Shown: in pieces, positions 6,252-9,490 of the stretch
Numbering within the stretch: position 1 is the first letter of the stretch
Layout: each line of letters starts with the position of its first letter
Assembly (NCBI GenBank): GCA_002343335.1
Contig: DDSI01000146.1
Coordinates: 10,767 to 20,256 of the forward strand
Origin: Bacteriovoracaceae bacterium UBA2394
Lineage (GTDB): Bacteria > Bdellovibrionota > UBA2394
Length of the DNA: 9,490 bases
Direction of reading: 5' to 3'
Position numbers and translations under genes: made by a program
Notes under the pieces: generated by a model
What the model was told of the DNA's origin: nothing
What the model saw: the letters and a program-made list of their open reading frames with translations, nothing else
Databases searched by the model: none

Positions 6252-6913
6252 CCTCCATCGTCATTGGAGCCAACCAGGTCTCTTAACACTTCCACCGTAC
6301 GGTTGCTTGCACGCTCAACGCCATTCAAAGCGTCGCGCACGTAGGATATTTTTCCCACTTCCTGGACTCCTGCGTCTACTGCGTCGCTTACAACGGTGGC
6401 GTGACCGGGAAACGCGACAAAGTAAAGTACGCCTCCCATCATCACAAGAGTCCATTTATGGCGACCCACAAATCCGGGTTGCTCACGGGAATATACATAA
6501 CGATTCAGTGTAATCGGACGAAGAGGAGTTTCATTGACATCCATGGACTGCCAATCTGCGACAATCGCGCCGTCAAAGGAGCGATTCACTCTTAACTTTC
6601 TAAGCATCTTATAAAAATAATTTCTTTTCGACGTCGTCGCTCCATAGAGAGCTCCAAAGTGAGCGAGGGCGAGAACTTCCTCCGACGAAAGTTCGTGCTG
6701 AACTGCATCTTTCCGCTGATCGATAAGTCGGGTAAGAATCATTTTCTCCTCCGTTGAAAGCTGATCCGTTACCGTTGAGAAATTCTGCATCTTCTTCAGA
6801 CACCTTGGAGTCCACCCAAAGGCTTCAGAAGAACTGACCCCCAAAAAGAGAGGAACAAAAAGGAGAATATTGAGAACTTTAAAACTGGAAGGGGCTAAAA
6901 AAGCATGGTTCAT
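6248..6913 (-). CDS. Unrecognised small exported protein
   Basis: A 221-aa protein that I do not recognise. A probable Sec signal peptide occupies residues 1-32: a hydrophobic core ILLFVPLFLGV (16-26) with a likely cleavage site near SSSEAFG. The mature part starts with a polar, helical-looking region (about 40-115), including ELSSEEVLALAHFGALYG (74-91) and a Lys/Arg-rich YKMLRKLRVNR (101-111). A second hydrophobic segment, WTLVMMGGVLYFVAFPG (154-170), could be a membrane anchor. An amphipathic tail of about 35 residues follows and ends SNDDGG. The start ATG (complement of 6911-6913) is the first in frame; its ribosome site is weak (GAG about 5 nt upstream). The stop overlaps the DUF1552 stop within a shared TTAA (6248-6251), so the genes converge with no terminator between them. 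It may belong to the same accessory module as the DUF1592/DUF1552 pair; this is inferred from position only. Confidence 0.7.
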   Translation of the reverse strand: MNHAFLAPSSFKVLNILLFVPLFLGVSSSEAFGWTPRCLKKMQNFSTVTDQLSTEEKMILTRLIDQRKDAVQHELSSEEVLALAHFGALYGATTSKRNYFYKMLRKLRVNRSFDGAIVADWQSMDVNETPLRPITLNRYVYSREQPGFVGRHKWTLVMMGGVLYFVAFPGHATVVSDAVDAGVQEVGKISYVRDALNGVERASNRTVEVLRDLVGSNDDGG

Positions 6914-7034
6914 GGCGACTCATATGACTCCAAGGCCGCCTCACCGTCTTCCGCGCAAAGTCGTAGAGGGCTTATAAATAATCGTCCCGATATTTGGCTG
7001 GCCGGCCTGGGGATTCCACAGTTAAATTCACGGA
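6914..7034. promoter_or_regulatory. Divergent intergenic region upstream of gmhA and the reverse-strand gene
   Basis: 121 bp separate the two divergent start codons, so promoters for both should lie here. TATAAATAAT (6973-6982) is the best -10-like AT stretch and could serve either strand, but no convincing -35 element accompanies it. A direct repeat GACTC-ATAT-GACTC (6917-6930) and the 8-bp palindrome GGCCGGCC (7000-7007) are also present. None of these is a proven site. Confidence 0.35.
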
Positions 7035-7622
7035 ATGACATCTCCAGCCCGAACGCGAGAAGCTCTTGGTCAGTCCATTGAAATCAAAACAAAGATCTTA
7101 AAAGATGAAGCCCTTCTCGCGCAGGTCCAAAGAACTGTGGACATGAGTGTCCAATCTTTGGAGACCGGGGGCTGCCTCTATTTTTGTGGTAATGGGGGAA
7201 GTGCCGCCGATGCGCAGCATCTAGCCGCAGAACTTTCTGGAAGATTTTACTACGATCGCCCACCGCTTGCGGCTGAAGCCTTACATGCCAACTCGTCTTT
7301 TTTGACGGCCGTGGCAAATGACTATTCCTACGATGATATTTTTTCACGTTATGTTTCTGCACGGGTTAAAAAGGGGGATGTACTCTTTGGATTCACGACT
7401 TCGGGGAACTCGAAAAATGTTTTGAAGGCATTTGAAGCCGCAAGGCAATTGAAAGCCCTAACGATCGCCTTCACCGGCGAATCAGGCGGCAAGATTAAAT
7501 CCATCTCCGATATCTGTATTCAGATCCCCAGCACCGATACTCCTCGCATTCAGGAGGCACACATCACCCTCGGTCACATTGTGTGCGAGCTCATTGAAGC
7601 CAAAATGTTTCCAAAAAAATAA
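7035..7622 (+). CDS. gmhA: Sedoheptulose-7-phosphate isomerase
   Basis: A 195-aa SIS-domain isomerase that converts sedoheptulose 7-phosphate to D-glycero-D-manno-heptose 7-phosphate, the first committed step of ADP-heptose synthesis. E. coli GmhA is 192 aa, so this is full length. Motifs: CGNGGSAADAQHLAAELSGR (51-70) with His62 and Glu66 as probable zinc/catalytic residues; NDYSYDDIFSRY (95-106); phosphate-binding TTSGNSKNV (121-129); and RIQEAHITLGH (171-181), where Gln173 and His181 match the remaining zinc ligands of E. coli GmhA. The ATG at 7035 fits the family N-terminus but has almost no ribosome site (ACGGA adjacent), so initiation may be weak or leaderless. The other heptose genes (hldA, gmhB-hldC) lie about 4.5 kb upstream on the same strand, separated by the DUF1592 module. 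The Wzi-like gene follows closely. Confidence 0.95.
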   Translation: MTSPARTREALGQSIEIKTKILKDEALLAQVQRTVDMSVQSLETGGCLYFCGNGGSAADAQHLAAELSGRFYYDRPPLAAEALHANSSFLTAVANDYSYDDIFSRYVSARVKKGDVLFGFTTSGNSKNVLKAFEAARQLKALTIAFTGESGGKIKSISDICIQIPSTDTPRIQEAHITLGHIVCELIEAKMFPKK

Positions 7623-7628
7623 GAAGGA
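7621..7628 (+). promoter_or_regulatory. Shine-Dalgarno-like site with unclear partner start
   Basis: AAGAAGGA overlaps the gmhA stop and is the obvious ribosome site for the Wzi-like gene. It lies 17 nt before TTG 7646, which is too far for standard initiation. It is 8 nt before CTG 7637 and 11 nt before ATC 7640, both in the same frame. No ATG or GTG is available in frame back to the TGA at 7595. Confidence 0.5.
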
Positions 7629-7645
7629 ATTCGAATCTGATCTCG

Positions 7646-9043
7646 TTGAGCATTTTTGCGACGCTCCTTCTTATTCAAGCCGAAGAAAACGCGCGACCTT
7701 GGAGCGATTCTTCGATCAGTCCCATTCCCGAACACAGCGTAGAATTTGATACGCGATGGGTGGAAGAATCGCCGAGAGCTGTGCCCTACGACAATGGTCT
7801 CGGAAAAGTGCGTGCTCAATATGCTCCCTTCTCCAACTTTCAATCGGGTCGCCATTGGCTCCGCGGTCTCAATTCTACGGTTCGATTTTATGAAAGCGCG
7901 TCCGTCACCTCACGTGGAGCTCTTCATTTTAGACCTCGATTGGAAATCGATTATGCGCGAAGTGGAAATTCGCAGGCTGGCCTCAAAGTGGAAAGCCTTT
8001 ATGCCCTCGCTAAATTGTGGAATGTCGAAGTTCGGGTAGGACGAGATCATCTCGTCTGGGGACCGACGGACGAAGGCGGATTGGAATTTTCAAACAATGC
8101 CCTTCCTCTCGATATGATTAAAATTTCAGCGGCCGAACCCTTTCAGTTTCCCTGGCTCTTTCGATATCTCGGTCCCACTCAAGCCGTTTTTTTTGTGGCA
8201 AGGTCGGAAGGTGGTCGAGAGATGTCGAATGCGTATGTCTATGGATTGTTCTTGGCCATTCATCCCTTTCGCAATTTCGAGTTTGGGGGATCGCAATCCA
8301 TTTGGATCGGAGGCAAAGGAGCGCGCTCAAAGCATGTTTACTGGGCCGATCCTATCACCGAATTTTTACACATCCGACATGGACCGTTCGACCCCGGACC
8401 GCAATCCATTAGTGATCACCGCATCGGCTTTCACCTTCGCTTGCACCTTCCCGATTGGGGCAACTCCACTTTTTATGCACAGACTCTTTTTGAGGACATT
8501 GTATTTGAAGGATTCGATCTCAATTTCACGGAACGAATGGCCTATCTCACGGGTTTAAAAATCCGTCGGATCGGAGCCTTAGGGTCATGGAGCTTTAAGA
8601 CCGAATTTCGAAGTGTCCCCGCCAGACTTTTCCGCCACGAAAGCTTCACTGATGGTCACTCGCGATACGAGCGCTCTATAGGCAGTCCTTTAAATAGCGA
8701 CTCCATGGCACTCCTCGCAGCCCTTCGATATCGACAAAATGAACGATGGAGCTACGGAATTCAGCCAGAGTACGAATGGGCCCGTGCGCACACTTATCGC
8801 CAAGTCCTCACCTCAAGTGGGAACGCGGGAAAGGCGATTCGCCTGAACTCTCAACCCGAAGAACGACGCCTGCGAATTCGCCTGGACACTCATTTTCGAT
8901 TCTCGCCTCGATGGAAATTGAAATGGGACGGGGCCTATGAGCATATCGACAATTTCGCGTTTGCAGCGGGACGATCCCGTCATCATTGGATGATGGGCAC
9001 TTCGATACTCTATCAATTTAGTCGGGATACATTGTCTGAATAA
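7646..9043 (+). CDS. Wzi-like outer-membrane beta-barrel protein (capsule assembly family)
   Basis: A protein of about 465 aa resembling the capsule-assembly Wzi family, an 18-stranded outer-membrane barrel that in E. coli helps attach group 1 capsule to the surface. The family hallmark is visible as VGRDHLVWGPTDEGGLEFSNNALPLDMI (from 131 to 158; WGP plus SNNA). Many alternating aromatic/polar stretches follow, as expected of a transmembrane barrel, and the final strand is SILYQFSR (453-460). The listed TTG start gives a short uncharged leader, SIFATLLLIQA, before EEN. The frame continues upstream as RRNSNLISL, which would supply the basic n-region of a normal signal peptide, so the true start is probably 9-27 nt upstream at a non-standard codon. 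It lies 23 bp after gmhA, probably in the same operon, which suggests a surface-polysaccharide role. It overlaps the converging acyl-CoA synthetase gene by 26 bp. The Wzi substrate in this organism cannot be told. Confidence 0.8.
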   Translation: MSIFATLLLIQAEENARPWSDSSISPIPEHSVEFDTRWVEESPRAVPYDNGLGKVRAQYAPFSNFQSGRHWLRGLNSTVRFYESASVTSRGALHFRPRLEIDYARSGNSQAGLKVESLYALAKLWNVEVRVGRDHLVWGPTDEGGLEFSNNALPLDMIKISAAEPFQFPWLFRYLGPTQAVFFVARSEGGREMSNAYVYGLFLAIHPFRNFEFGGSQSIWIGGKGARSKHVYWADPITEFLHIRHGPFDPGPQSISDHRIGFHLRLHLPDWGNSTFYAQTLFEDIVFEGFDLNFTERMAYLTGLKIRRIGALGSWSFKTEFRSVPARLFRHESFTDGHSRYERSIGSPLNSDSMALLAALRYRQNERWSYGIQPEYEWARAHTYRQVLTSSGNAGKAIRLNSQPEERRLRIRLDTHFRFSPRWKLKWDGAYEHIDNFAFAAGRSRHHWMMGTSILYQFSRDTLSE

Positions 9044-9490
9044 GATCGTGATAGCGCTCTTGAATGACTCGTCGCTTTAGCTTCAAAGTGGGCGTGAGCT
9101 CACCCGTATCGATTGTAAAAGGTACCGATAGAACGCGAAAATCTTTGATCGTGGAATACTTCGGTAACTCGAGATTCACTTTATCAACTTCACGCTGAAA
9201 ATGATCCCGAAGGGCGGCATTGCTTCCGCAGTCATTGATGGATTCAATTTTTTCGCCTTTCACCTGACCCCAGGTCCGACAGAGTTCGACGTTCGGAACA
9301 ATGAGAGCAACGACAAATTTTTTCTTATCCCCAATTAGACATACAGCCTCGATGAGTGGATCGGCTTTAAGAGAATTCTCAATGGGTTGTGGAGCAATGT
9401 TCTTTCCACCCGCCGTGATAATTAAATCCTTTTTTCGATCCGTAATTTTTACAAATCCGTCTGTGTCGATCTCTCCAATATCACCGGTGT
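9018..9490 (-). CDS. Long-chain fatty-acid-CoA ligase, C-terminal part (cut by the window edge)
   Basis: The last 157 residues of an AMP-forming acyl-CoA synthetase of the FAA1/FadD15 type; the rest lies beyond the right edge. The frame is open from 9490 to the TAA at 9018-9020. Read from the sequence, it begins GDIGEIDTDGFVKITDRKKD and continues with LIITAGGKNIAPQPIEN, the hinge and C-terminal subdomain signature. It ends with SVPFTIDTGELTPTLKLKR, which holds the conserved GELTPTLK motif with the adenylation lysine, then ERYHDLI. It activates long-chain fatty acids to acyl-CoA with ATP at the inner face of the membrane, for beta-oxidation or lipid synthesis. An internal GTG (complement of 9261-9263) is not the start, because conserved sequence continues upstream of it. 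It converges on the Wzi-like gene and overlaps its end by 26 bp. The exact chain-length preference cannot be read. Confidence 0.95.
   Translation of the reverse strand, partial: TGDIGEIDTDGFVKITDRKKDLIITAGGKNIAPQPIENSLKADPLIEAVCLIGDKKKFVVALIVPNVELCRTWGQVKGEKIESINDCGSNAALRDHFQREVDKVNLELPKYSTIKDFRVLSVPFTIDTGELTPTLKLKRRVIQERYHDLIQTMYPD

Noticed and set aside
6253..6269. CTCCA...TGGAG hairpin at the 6251 convergent junction as a bidirectional terminator
   Set aside because: Only a 5-bp stem with a 7-nt loop and no T/A tract on either side.
7000..7007. GGCCGGCC palindrome upstream of gmhA as an operator
   Set aside because: Pairing stops immediately outside the 8-bp core and no second copy is seen; too little to call a binding site.
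8040..8056. 17-nt odd palindrome GACGAGAT-C-ATCTCGTC in the Wzi-like gene
   Set aside because: It encodes the conserved GRDHLVWG motif of the family, so protein constraint explains most of it; the stem is short.

Overview
The window carries eight genes or gene parts. It looks chromosomal and comes from a Gram-negative, LPS-making bacterium of moderate GC. Evidence for that is three heptose-biosynthesis proteins, a lipoprotein signal, a Tat signal and an outer-membrane beta-barrel. The DUF1592/DUF1552 protein pair is typical of Planctomycetes, Verrucomicrobia and 'deltaproteobacterial' lineages such as myxobacteria. Together with LPS heptose genes, my best guess is a member of the former Deltaproteobacteria (for example Bdellovibrionota or a relative), at low confidence. 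No rRNA, tRNA, IS element, phage gene or CRISPR array was seen.

Layout. (1) 17-2459 (+) is a tight operon: rlmH (23S rRNA methyltransferase), hldA (heptose-7-phosphate kinase) and a fused gmhB-hldC (heptose-bisphosphate phosphatase plus heptose-1-phosphate nucleotidyltransferase). (2) 2623-6251 (+) is a translationally coupled pair. The first gene encodes a 702-aa lipoprotein with DUF1587/1595/1592/1588/1585 domains, an apparent xylan-binding (CBM60-like) module and a CxxCH haem-type motif. The second encodes a Tat-exported DUF1552 (HXXSHH family) protein. (3) 6248-6913 (-) is an unrecognised small exported protein, convergent with and just touching the DUF1552 gene. (4) 7035-9043 (+) is gmhA (sedoheptulose-7-phosphate isomerase) followed by a Wzi-like outer-membrane barrel. 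(5) 9018-9490 (-) is the C-terminal end of a long-chain acyl-CoA synthetase, convergent with and overlapping the barrel gene by 26 bp.

How they work together. GmhA, HldA, GmhB and HldC are four successive steps from sedoheptulose-7-phosphate to nucleotide-activated D-glycero-beta-D-manno-heptose, the precursor for LPS inner-core heptose. Only the HldD epimerase is not in the window. The domain partition is unusual: the nucleotidyltransferase is joined to the phosphatase, not to the kinase as in the common HldE. The DUF1592/DUF1552 pair and the small reverse-strand gene sit between the two heptose blocks like an inserted accessory module. This pair, of unknown biochemical function and here carrying a putative carbohydrate-binding module, is the best candidate for an undescribed system. 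A perfect 12-bp inverted repeat inside the lipoprotein gene, a diverged RlmH and the unclear start of the Wzi-like gene are further points worth checking.
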